DNA of 35,681 nucleotides from DATLHO01 sp035539855 (GTDB taxonomy: Bacteria > Bacteroidota > Ignavibacteria > OLB7): contig DATLHO010000063.1 in NCBI GenBank assembly GCA_035539855.1, positions 1 through 35,681 on the forward strand, given 5' to 3'. Every line of letters begins with the position of its first letter. The first letter of the stretch is position 1. The position numbers and the translations under genes were made by a program. A model generated the notes under the pieces. That model was not told the DNA's origin. It saw nothing but the letters and a program-made list of their open reading frames with translations, and did not search any database. Of this stretch, positions 7,892-15,039 are shown piece after piece.

Positions 7892-8674
7892 TCAGTTCCT
7901 GAAGCGTGCTGCCCGGACGGCCGCCAGGTAGACCATGGCGACGTGCTCGAGCTGTTTCTGTTCTGCGATGATGCGACGTCGGAGCCACTGCATGCGCTCG
8001 CTGATCCTCGTCGGGTCCTCGAGCCATCCCACGCGCGAGAGCGGATGCCGGGCGCGCAGTGCGAGCAGCTTCTGCTCCCATTCGATCTCCTCGTGGTCGT
8101 CGAGTCGCTCGCGGCGCTGCAGCGCGACGAACGGCTGAACGTGATCGTGCAGGTCGATCAACGTCGCGATGTCGAGTCGGCCATAGGCCTCGATCGCCGC
8201 GGTGAGCGAGGGCAGCTCACGACCGCGCATCGAGGCATCGGCGATGCCGACGACCGCGGCGGCGATGTCGGCGAAGAGGATGCAGCCCTGCTGCTCGCGC
8301 TCGACGTCGTAGCGGAAGCTGCGCGCACGCGTGATCGCCGACTGGATGTTCTCGGCGCGACGATACAGGTGCTCGGTCAGGTCGTGCGACGAGACGCAGA
8401 TCTGGCGCTCCTCCTCGATGCTCAGCGACGCGTCGGCGCCGATGCGACGGCGAACCTCACGCAGCCGCAACTGCATCGCGGCGGTCTCGGCACGCAGCGC
8501 GAGCAGATCGTACTCGAGGTCGCCGAAGAGTCTGTAGTAACGCTTGATCTGCTCCGGCGCCACAAAGCACTGCGTCCGGACGAATCGCAGAATCGATTCG
8601 ACGATCGGCGCGTAGCTGCCCAGCGGCAGTCGCCGGGTTCCGTCCGGAGCGTCCCGAAATTCGTCGTGTGACAT
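7892..8674 (-). CDS. Unrecognised helical protein upstream of GroES-like gene
   Basis: I do not recognise this 260-residue protein. It has no signal peptide or membrane segment. It is Arg/Glu/Leu-rich with probable long helices, for example LLALRAETAAMQLRLREVRR at about 57-76, and SERMQWLRRRIIAEQKQLEH near the C-terminus, suggesting coiled coil. The middle contains a more hydrophobic patch, CILFADIAAAVVGIADASM. It ends 8 bases before the GroES-like gene, so the two are probably cotranscribed and may act together. The opposite strand is also open over the whole length, but that product is compositionally unlike a natural protein. The strand choice also fits the operon direction. Confidence 0.7.
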   Translation of the reverse strand: MSHDEFRDAPDGTRRLPLGSYAPIVESILRFVRTQCFVAPEQIKRYYRLFGDLEYDLLALRAETAAMQLRLREVRRRIGADASLSIEEERQICVSSHDLTEHLYRRAENIQSAITRARSFRYDVEREQQGCILFADIAAAVVGIADASMRGRELPSLTAAIEAYGRLDIATLIDLHDHVQPFVALQRRERLDDHEEIEWEQKLLALRARHPLSRVGWLEDPTRISERMQWLRRRIIAEQKQLEHVAMVYLAAVRAARFRN

Positions 8675-8746
8675 GCTGCTACCCCATGGTTGCGATGGAG
8701 TCTTCCCGCCAAGATGGGGATTGAGCCGACTCGTGTCAAGCGCCGC

Positions 8747-9532
8747 CTACCGGCGTCGCGCGATCCACGTCGTCAGAATCTGGGCTTCGTCCTGGTTGAA
8801 GCGGCGCCCCATCGCGCGTCGCAATCGCTCCGGCTCGAGCCCCGCCGCCCTCATCAGCTCTTCGATCTCCTCGCGCCGATACAGACGCACGCGTTCCGGC
8901 TCGCGTGCGTAATAGAGCGTGGCGCCGTCGGGACTCATCCAGTGCGGAGCGCTGATCATCGTCTGCGTGGATTCGTCGTAGTGGTTGTCGACGATCAGGC
9001 TGCCGCCGGCGAGCTCATCGCCCCACTGTCCGAACGACTCGGCGACGTCGGCCGATGCGACGTCGAGGAACAGGGCGCCGGCCGGGCGCAGCCACGAGGC
9101 GATTCTGCCGATGAGCGCGCGGTTCTGTTCGTCGCTGCCGTAGCCGAAGCTCGTGTTGAGCGACAGCACGACGTCGAAGGAAGCGTCCGGCTCGTAGTCG
9201 AACATGCTCGCGTCGACGAACGACGCGGCGACGCCTAGCTCGGCGGCGCGCCGGCGGCAGTGCTCGACGAGCGAGGCGCTCTGCTCGACCCCGACGACGT
9301 CGGCGCCCCGCATCGCCAGGCGGTAGAGCATCTCGCCGGCTCCCGATCCTAGATCGAGCACACGCATCCCTGGGCGCAGCTCGAGCACGTGCGCGACGTC
9401 GGCCGCCGCGGCATCCCATCCCTTGTGCTCGCTCGGACTCGAGTAGTACTCGCGCTGCAGGAAGCTGCTCCACCAGTCCCAGTCCTTCTCGATGCGCTGG
9501 CCGGGAAAGTCGTCGATGTCGATCGTGGTCAT
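8747..9532 (-). CDS. Class I SAM-dependent methyltransferase
   Basis: The 261-residue protein has a Rossmann methyltransferase core. Motif I is MRVLDLGSGAGEMLYRLA, the acidic residue after strand 2 is in DVVGVEQSASLVEHC, the motif II region is FVDASMFDYEPDASFDVVLS, and motif III-like LRPAGALFLDVAS follows. The substrate is not recognisable; the N-terminal WWSSFLQREYYSS segment and the YYAREPERVRLYRREEIEELM region resemble small-molecule methyltransferases of the UbiE/COQ5 superfamily only loosely. I chose the ATG at 9532; a TTG two codons earlier is possible. It is 72 bases upstream of the helical-protein gene on the same strand and divergent from queA. Confidence 0.82.
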   Translation of the reverse strand: MTTIDIDDFPGQRIEKDWDWWSSFLQREYYSSPSEHKGWDAAAADVAHVLELRPGMRVLDLGSGAGEMLYRLAMRGADVVGVEQSASLVEHCRRRAAELGVAASFVDASMFDYEPDASFDVVLSLNTSFGYGSDEQNRALIGRIASWLRPAGALFLDVASADVAESFGQWGDELAGGSLIVDNHYDESTQTMISAPHWMSPDGATLYYAREPERVRLYRREEIEELMRAAGLEPERLRRAMGRRFNQDEAQILTTWIARRR

Positions 9533-9646
9533 CGACAAAGATCACAGTCATCGGGGCCCGTTTCCAAGCGATGGATCCAGGGGCGCGCACTTTGATGCGG
9601 AGAAAGACTCAGAGGCATCGACCGGCGCCGCGCGGTCGCCGTTCGC

Positions 9647-9654
9647 TATCTTCG
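9647..9654 (+). promoter_or_regulatory. Possible queA promoter (-7 element only)
   Basis: TATCTTCG differs from TAnnTTTG at one base. The queA ATG is at 9659, so a start of transcription about 5 to 8 bases after this element would give a leaderless or nearly leaderless mRNA. No -33 element is convincing. Confidence 0.3.
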
Positions 9655-9658
9655 CCGG

Positions 9659-10957
9659 ATGACCCATTCCTCCTGGTCGAAGCCCTCGGTCGCCTTGGCC
9701 GACTTCGAGTACGAGCTGCCGGCGGACCGTATCGCCGCATGGCCTCTGGCGCAGCGCGACCGCAGCAGGCTGCTCGTCTGCCGCGCCCGGACCGGCACGC
9801 TCGAGCATCACACCTTCGCCGATCTTCCCTCGCTGCTTCCCGCCGACGCGCTACTGGTCGTCAACGACACCCGTGTCGTGCGCGCGCGCATCGTGATGCG
9901 CAAGCCGACCGGCGGACGCGTCGAGTTCTTTCTGCTCGAGCCGATGGCGCCGTCGCACGATCCCGCGATCGCGCTCGGTGCGCACGCCGAGTCGACCTGG
10001 CGCTGCCTCGTCGGCGGCGCGCGGCGCGTGCGCTCGATCTCGACGATCACGCACACGCTGCCCGGCGGAGAGACTCTCTCGGCCGAGCTCGTCGACGAGG
10101 ACGCGGAGGGCTTTCGCGTGCGGTTCCGGTGGAGTGGGGGCGAGACGTTCGCGGAGCTTCTCGAAGCCGCCGGCCGCGTGCCCCTGCCGCCATACATCAA
10201 GCGCGAGGCGGAGGAGCAGGACGCCGAGACCTACCAGACGGTATATGCCGAGCTCGCAGGCTCCGTCGCGGCGCCGACCGCGGGACTGCACTTCACGCCA
10301 CGCGTGCTCGACGAGCTGCGCGAGAAGGGGATTCAGACGGCACGCCTGACGCTGCACGTCGGCGCCGGGACGTTCCGGCAGGTCAAGGGCGATCGGGCCG
10401 ATGAGCACGAGATGCACCGCGAGCGGGTCTCCGTCCGCGGCGCGACGATCGAACGGCTCATCGAGCACGCACGCCGTCGGCGCGACGGCGATGGTGCGCC
10501 GTTCGTCATCGTCGGGACGACCTCACTTCGGACGATCGAGTCGCTGTACTGGTTCGGCGCCCGACTCGTCGCCGGCGAGTCCTCCGAGGAGCTCTCGGTC
10601 GGACAGTGGGATCCCTACCGTCTAGAACAGACCGCCCCCGTCCTTCCCGACATCGTCGAGGCCCTCGAAGCCGTCGATCGCTGGCGGGCCGACGCCGGGC
10701 TCGAGCACGTCGAGGGCTCGACCGGCATCATGATCGTCCCCGGCTATCGCGTTCGCGCCTGCGACGCGCTCGTCACGAACTTCCATCAGCCCGGCAGCAC
10801 GCTCGTGCTGCTCGTCGGCGCGCTTCTCGGCCGGGATCTCTGGCGTAGTGTCTACGATGCGGCTCTTGCCGACGGCTATCGGTTCCTGAGCTACGGAGAC
10901 TCGTCGATGCTCGTGCTCGACGACGCGCGCGTTTCGAAGCGGAACGTCCGCGACTGA
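9659..10957 (+). CDS. queA: S-adenosylmethionine:tRNA ribosyltransferase-isomerase
   Basis: QueA transfers the ribosyl part of SAM to preQ1 in the anticodon of certain tRNAs, giving epoxyqueuosine. The 432-residue product shows DFEYELPADRIAAWPL.QRD.SRLLV at the N-terminus, LLVVNDTRVVRARI, GGRVEFFLLEP, the central YQTVYAELAGSVAAPTAGLHF block, LTLHVGAGTFRQVK, and the C-terminal VTNFHQPGSTLVLLVGALLG and YRFLSYGDSSML. It is longer than E. coli QueA (356). The extra residues fall in two places: around 70-165, and an insertion after TTSLRTIES (VGQWDPYRLEQ...). Longer QueA forms are known to me from Bacteroidota. No other queuosine gene is adjacent. It converges with the ABC permease gene. Confidence 0.95.
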   Translation: MTHSSWSKPSVALADFEYELPADRIAAWPLAQRDRSRLLVCRARTGTLEHHTFADLPSLLPADALLVVNDTRVVRARIVMRKPTGGRVEFFLLEPMAPSHDPAIALGAHAESTWRCLVGGARRVRSISTITHTLPGGETLSAELVDEDAEGFRVRFRWSGGETFAELLEAAGRVPLPPYIKREAEEQDAETYQTVYAELAGSVAAPTAGLHFTPRVLDELREKGIQTARLTLHVGAGTFRQVKGDRADEHEMHRERVSVRGATIERLIEHARRRRDGDGAPFVIVGTTSLRTIESLYWFGARLVAGESSEELSVGQWDPYRLEQTAPVLPDIVEALEAVDRWRADAGLEHVEGSTGIMIVPGYRVRACDALVTNFHQPGSTLVLLVGALLGRDLWRSVYDAALADGYRFLSYGDSSMLVLDDARVSKRNVRD

Positions 10958-10976
10958 GATCGGCGGGCGGGCGGGC

Positions 10977-12017
10977 TCAGAAGTCCTTGCGCTGGAATCG
11001 CCACGTCGCAAAGGCCACCATCACCGTCGCGAAGATTGCCCCCTGCAGGAACGGCGCCCAGTCGAGGATCATACCCGTGTGCACCGCCGTTCCCGTCTGG
11101 ACGAACATGTCGTTCGTCTGCGGGAGGATGTAGTACAGGCCGCTGATGAGCGTCTGCAGCGCGGGCGTCTTGACCCACTCGAAGATCGTCGTCTCGCGCG
11201 CGGCGAGGAAGTTCGAGAGGATCGTCAGGTGGATGTACGCCAGGCTCATCGGCAGCACCCAGCTTTCGGTCGTCACGTTCAGCGCGACGATCGCCGTGAA
11301 CACGACGACGAACGTCGTGAAGGCGAAGAGCGTCGTGATGCCGATGAACGGCGTGTACCAGACCCCCGACGCGCTTCCATAGAGCGCCCAGATCGCGATC
11401 GTGAACAGCACCAGGTTCGCGCCGACCGCGATGATCCCGCCGAGTGCCCGCCCCCACAGCAGCTGCCAGCGCGGCAGCGGTTTCGACAGCAGCAGGTCGA
11501 TCGTGCCTTTCTCCATCATCGACGGGACGATGCCCGCGGTGGCGAAGATCCCGAGGAACAGCGTCGCCAGCATCACGGGCATCGCGAAGAGTCCGAGCTC
11601 GCCCTTGACCTTCTCCTCGATCACGACCTCGCCGCCGTGTTCGCCATCGTCCGGGCCGGCCGGGGTACCGGCATCGAGCGAGCGGCTCGTCGTGGTATCG
11701 AGTGCGTTCGTGTCGGTGGTTGACGCTGAGTCGAGGCCGAGCAGCAGCGAGTCCTCGCTGTCGAACGCGGGCTCGGCATCCTCCGCCTCGAGAGCGGCGT
11801 CATCGGGCGAGGCCTCATCGGGCAAGGCCTCATCGGGCCTGGCCGCCGGCGCGGACACCGCAAGGCGCGCGTCGCGGTAGTCGCGCTGCATCGCGTCGCT
11901 ATAGAGGATCAGGGCAGTGATGCCAAGCGTCACGAGCTCGATGATCACGATGCCGATGATGACCTTTCGCGCGTAGATCTCACGCAGCGAGTCGGTGACG
12001 AGTGCGAGTAGTCTCAA
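10977..12017 (-). CDS. ABC-2 type transporter permease with acidic external loop
   Basis: This is the membrane subunit of an ABC transporter, paired with the ATPase just upstream. The 346-residue protein has one N-terminal membrane helix (VIIGIVIIELVTLGITALIL). A hydrophilic loop of about 100 residues follows, very rich in Asp, Glu, Ala and Ser. Then come five or so membrane segments starting at FAMPVMLATLFLGIFATAG. The block PSMMEKGTIDLLLSKPLPRW is typical of ABC-2/NosY-like permeases. The start is TTG at 12017, chosen because TTGA overlaps the ATPase stop by four bases and the first helix follows naturally. The DNA for the loop contains a 15-bp tandem repeat. The substrate is unknown. Confidence 0.86.
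   Translation of the reverse strand: MRLLALVTDSLREIYARKVIIGIVIIELVTLGITALILYSDAMQRDYRDARLAVSAPAARPDEALPDEASPDDAALEAEDAEPAFDSEDSLLLGLDSASTTDTNALDTTTSRSLDAGTPAGPDDGEHGGEVVIEEKVKGELGLFAMPVMLATLFLGIFATAGIVPSMMEKGTIDLLLSKPLPRWQLLWGRALGGIIAVGANLVLFTIAIWALYGSASGVWYTPFIGITTLFAFTTFVVVFTAIVALNVTTESWVLPMSLAYIHLTILSNFLAARETTIFEWVKTPALQTLISGLYYILPQTNDMFVQTGTAVHTGMILDWAPFLQGAIFATVMVAFATWRFQRKDF
11796..11840. repeat. Three 15-bp tandem repeats within permease loop
   Basis: Three copies of a 15-base unit (core TCATCGGGC) lie end to end at 11796-11810, 11811-11825 and 11826-11840, with one to three differences each. On the coding strand they give a five-residue repeat of the form xPDEA/xPDDA, so copy-number change keeps the frame and alters only the length of the acidic loop. 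Confidence 0.75.
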
Positions 12018-12940
12018 TGGCCACCTCCGCCGGTGATCGTGTCGAAGAAGAGCTCCTCCAGCGTCTGCCGCGCGGGCGTGACCGCGCGAATGAGCAGACC
12101 CTCGGCGCGGACGCGGTCGACGAGCCCGTTGAGCTCCTCGAGCGACGCCGGCCTGACGAGCGATTCGCCGTTGGTCTCGATGCTGAGCGTGCCCAGCAGG
12201 GCGCGGAGGCGGTCCTCCTGTCCCTCGGCGACCTCGATCCGATAGCTCGACTGCGCCTCGGTCAGCTCGCGAACCGTGCCGATGCGCACGAGCTCTCCCC
12301 GGTTGAGAATCGCCACCCGATCGCAGACCATCTCGACCTCCGAAAGCAGATGGCTGTTGAGGAACACGGTCCGCCCCTCGTCGCGCAGGTGAGCGATGAT
12401 GTCCCTGATCTCCTTGCGCCCGACCGGGTCGACGCCGTCGGTCGGCTCGTCGAGGAAGATCACGCGCGGGTCGTTCAGCAGGGCCTGCGCCAGGCCGATG
12501 CGCTGCATCATTCCCTTCGAATACTTCTTCATGCGTGTCGTGCGCCAGCGCGTCATCTGAACGAGCTCCAGTAGAGAGCTCATGCGTTGCTTCAACTCGG
12601 TATTGTCGATTCCGCTGAGCTTTCCGAAGTAGCGAAGCACGCCGCCGCCGCTGAGATAGGCCGGGTACCGGTGGTTCTCCGGCAGGTAGCCGACGCGCTC
12701 CTTGCTCGAAGGCGTGCCGATCGGCCGCTCGAGGATCGACGCCGAGCCGCTCGTCGGGTGGACGATGCCGAGGAGCATCTTGATGAGCGTCGTCTTGCCG
12801 GCGCCGTTGGGACCGAGCAGGCCGAAGACCTCGCCGGGCGCGATCTCGAGCTCGATGGGCTTGAGTGCGTGGACCGAGGGCTCGCGCCTCGAGCCACGGT
12901 AGATCTTCTCGAGTCCGTGAATCTGGATCGTCGGTGTCAT
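12014..12940 (-). CDS. ABC transporter ATP-binding protein
   Basis: This is the ATPase of the transporter whose permease overlaps its stop codon. The 308-residue protein has Walker A LLGPNGAGKTTLIKMLLG, a Q-loop region near YLPENHRYPAYLSG, the signature YSKGMMQRIGLAQALL, Walker B VIFLDEPTDGVDP and the switch His in NSHLLSEVE. After about residue 220 comes the C-terminal domain common in ABC-2 ATPases of the CcmA/NosF-like group, ending in TLEELFFDTITGGGGH. The Q-loop sequence LPENHRYPAYL is typical of the group that exports by ABC-2 permeases. The cargo cannot be told from the sequence. Confidence 0.93.
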   Translation of the reverse strand: MTPTIQIHGLEKIYRGSRREPSVHALKPIELEIAPGEVFGLLGPNGAGKTTLIKMLLGIVHPTSGSASILERPIGTPSSKERVGYLPENHRYPAYLSGGGVLRYFGKLSGIDNTELKQRMSSLLELVQMTRWRTTRMKKYSKGMMQRIGLAQALLNDPRVIFLDEPTDGVDPVGRKEIRDIIAHLRDEGRTVFLNSHLLSEVEMVCDRVAILNRGELVRIGTVRELTEAQSSYRIEVAEGQEDRLRALLGTLSIETNGESLVRPASLEELNGLVDRVRAEGLLIRAVTPARQTLEELFFDTITGGGGH

Positions 12941-12983
12941 TGCGTTGGGTTTGGGAAGGTCGGGACCCGGTGGGTGCCGGCGG

Positions 12984-13679
12984 CTACCAACGGCCGCGCA
13001 GCGGCCTTTGTTGCAGCAGAAGATCGAGCTCGTCCTCGTCGAGGTCGCGCCAGTGCCCGGGGGCGAGGCCGAGCGCGTCGAGGCGCAGACGCTCGATCGC
13101 CACGCGGACCAGGCGCAGCGTGGGATGGCCGACCGCAGCGGTCATCCGCCGCACCTGTCGGTTGCGCCCCTCGGTGAGCGTCAGCTCGAGCCACGCCGTC
13201 GGCACGCTCAGACGCATGCGGATCGGCACGCCGCGCTCGGGCAGGTCCGGCGCCTCGTCGAGCAACCTCGCCGAGGCGGGACGAGTGAGCACGCCCTGGA
13301 TCACGACGCCGCGACGAAGGGCCTCGAGGGCGTCCGCGTCGGGCACGCGCTCGACCTGCGCCAGATAGGTGCGCCGATGGGCGTGGAGAGGATTAAGCAG
13401 CCGGTCATTGAGCGATGGATCATCGCTGAGCACGAGCAGCCCCTCGCTGTCGTGATCGAGCCGCCCGACCGGGTAGACGTGCTCCGGAAAGCCGAACGCG
13501 GAAAGGGTCACCTTGTCGTCGCTCGGCGAGAACTGCGTGATGACGCCATAGGGCTTGTTGAACGCTATGGTTCGGTGTGTTCCACGTCCGATCGAATGCC
13601 TGCCGAAGGCTCCCCGAGTTTCGTATTTTGGTCGATTGCCCAAGCAAACAAATTTCCAGTCACTACCCAGGTACGTCAT
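12984..13679 (-). CDS. rluE: RluE-type 23S rRNA pseudouridine synthase
   Basis: Enzymes of this group turn a specific uridine of 23S rRNA into pseudouridine. The protein lacks the S4 domain of RsuA/RluB and starts almost at the catalytic domain, as RluE does. It shows FNKPYGVITQFSPSDDKVTL, the catalytic Asp in VGRLDHDSEGLLVLSDD, the Y-containing RRTYLAQVE, and the C-terminal LTEGRNRQVRRMTAAVGHPTLRLVRVAI. The start is uncertain. The only in-frame ATG before the domain is at 13679, giving an odd leader of about 35 residues; a TTG at 13643 is an alternative. With the ATG, the gene overlaps the divergent M16 gene start by two bases. It lies 43 bases before the ABC ATPase on the same strand. Confidence 0.85.
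   Translation of the reverse strand: MTYLGSDWKFVCLGNRPKYETRGAFGRHSIGRGTHRTIAFNKPYGVITQFSPSDDKVTLSAFGFPEHVYPVGRLDHDSEGLLVLSDDPSLNDRLLNPLHAHRRTYLAQVERVPDADALEALRRGVVIQGVLTRPASARLLDEAPDLPERGVPIRMRLSVPTAWLELTLTEGRNRQVRRMTAAVGHPTLRLVRVAIERLRLDALGLAPGHWRDLDEDELDLLLQQRPLRGRW
13624..13631 (+). promoter_or_regulatory. Possible promoter of the M16 peptidase pair (-7 element only)
   Basis: TATTTTGG differs from TAnnTTTG at one base and sits in an AT-rich island (about 13620-13665), 47 bases before the M16 ATG. No convincing -33 element is seen. The site lies inside the longest version of the divergent rluE gene. Confidence 0.35.
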
Positions 13680-15039
13680 GATGCTACGACCCCTTCGTAA
13701 GGGAGGCGTAATCGCGGCCAGCCTCACGGTCGCCACCGCGCTGTCCGTGAACGCCTATGCCGCAGGAGACCTTCCGACGATCTCCTATGAGAAGTTCACG
13801 CTCCCGAACGGACTGACCGTCATCCTCTCGGTCGACAAGACGGCTCCGGTCGTCGCCACGTTCGTGCATTACCATGTCGGCTCCAAGAACGAGCGCCCCG
13901 ACCGCACGGGCTTCGCGCACTTCTTCGAGCACCTGATGTTCGAGGGATCGAAGAACATCGAGCGCCACACGCTCGACAAGATGGTGCAGACCGCCGGTGG
14001 CTGGCTCAACGCGTTCACGTCGTTCGACGAGACGGGCTACCAGATCAAGCTGCCGTCGAACCAGTTGAAGCTCGCGCTGTGGATCGAGTCCGAGCGCATG
14101 CTCCACGCGCAGGTCGAGGAGATCGGCGTCGAGACGCAGCGCGGGGTCGTCAAGGAGGAGCGCAAGTCGCGCTACGACAATACGCCGTACGGCTCGATCA
14201 TGGAGAACCTCGCCAAGTATGTCGGCAACGGCACGCCGTACGCGTGGACGCCGATCGGCTCGGCGCAATACATCGACCAGGCGCAGATCGGCGAGTTCCG
14301 CGAGTTCTACAAGCAGTTCTACGTGCCGAACAACGCGGTGCTCGCGGTCGTCGGCGACTTCGATCCCGCGTCGACGAAGAAGCTCATCGAGGACTACTTC
14401 GCCGAGATTCCGCGCGGCGCGGAGATCGAGCGCCCGAAGTTCGCGATGCAGCTCGGCACGGCCGAGCAGGCCGTCGAGATCCGTGAGGAGAAGACGCCGC
14501 TGCCGGCGCTCATCTACGGGTATCGCAGCGTCGGCAAGGGGCATCCCGACAGCTATGCGCTCGACATGCTTTCGACGATTCTCGCGACCGGCAACAGCTC
14601 ACGCCTCTATCGCACCATGGTCGACGAGAAGCGACTCGCCGTCGGCGTGCAGGCGTTTCCGCTGACGCTCGAGAGCGGCGGCATCGTCGGCCTGTTCGCG
14701 GTCTCGCATCCGACCGTGACGATGGAGCAGCTCGGACGCGAGTTCGATCAGATCATCGCCGACGTGCAGTCCGAGGGCGTGACCGAGGAGGAATTCCAGA
14801 AGGCGCGCAACCAGGTCGAGACGCAGTACGCGCAGTCGTTCACCGACGTGATGGACAAGGCGCAGGCGCTCGCGTCGTACGAGACGTTCTTCAACGACCC
14901 GGGACTGATCAACGTCGAGATCGATCGCACGATGGCCGTCACGCGCGCGGACATCCAGCGCGTCGCCCGCACGTATCTCGTTCCCGCCAACCGCGTCGTG
15001 CTGAAGTATCTGCCCCCGGCGCAGGGAGGTGAGAATTGA
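13678..15039 (+). CDS. M16 zinc peptidase, catalytic-type subunit
   Basis: The 453-residue protein is a secreted M16 (pitrilysin/MPP family) metallopeptidase. It has a signal peptide (IAASLTVATALSVNAYA). The inverted zinc motif HxxEH is HFFEH at residues 81-85. The second-site Glu follows about 76 residues later in VVKEERKSRYD (160-161), so all zinc and catalytic residues are present. Two M16 half-domains follow the usual fold; AVVGDF marks the end of the first and RLYRTMVDEKRLAVGV lies in the second. The start at 13678 puts the signal peptide at the N-terminus. The next gene overlaps its stop as TGATG and encodes an M16 protein without the zinc motif, so the two probably form a heterodimer in the periplasm. 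Confidence 0.93.
   Translation: MMLRPLRKGGVIAASLTVATALSVNAYAAGDLPTISYEKFTLPNGLTVILSVDKTAPVVATFVHYHVGSKNERPDRTGFAHFFEHLMFEGSKNIERHTLDKMVQTAGGWLNAFTSFDETGYQIKLPSNQLKLALWIESERMLHAQVEEIGVETQRGVVKEERKSRYDNTPYGSIMENLAKYVGNGTPYAWTPIGSAQYIDQAQIGEFREFYKQFYVPNNAVLAVVGDFDPASTKKLIEDYFAEIPRGAEIERPKFAMQLGTAEQAVEIREEKTPLPALIYGYRSVGKGHPDSYALDMLSTILATGNSSRLYRTMVDEKRLAVGVQAFPLTLESGGIVGLFAVSHPTVTMEQLGREFDQIIADVQSEGVTEEEFQKARNQVETQYAQSFTDVMDKAQALASYETFFNDPGLINVEIDRTMAVTRADIQRVARTYLVPANRVVLKYLPPAQGGEN

Noticed and set aside
7886..8671. 261-residue plus-strand frame opposite the unrecognised helical protein
   Set aside because: Both strands are open, but the minus product has balanced helix-like composition and proper spacing to the GroES-like gene, while the plus product is rich in Arg, Val and Asp runs.
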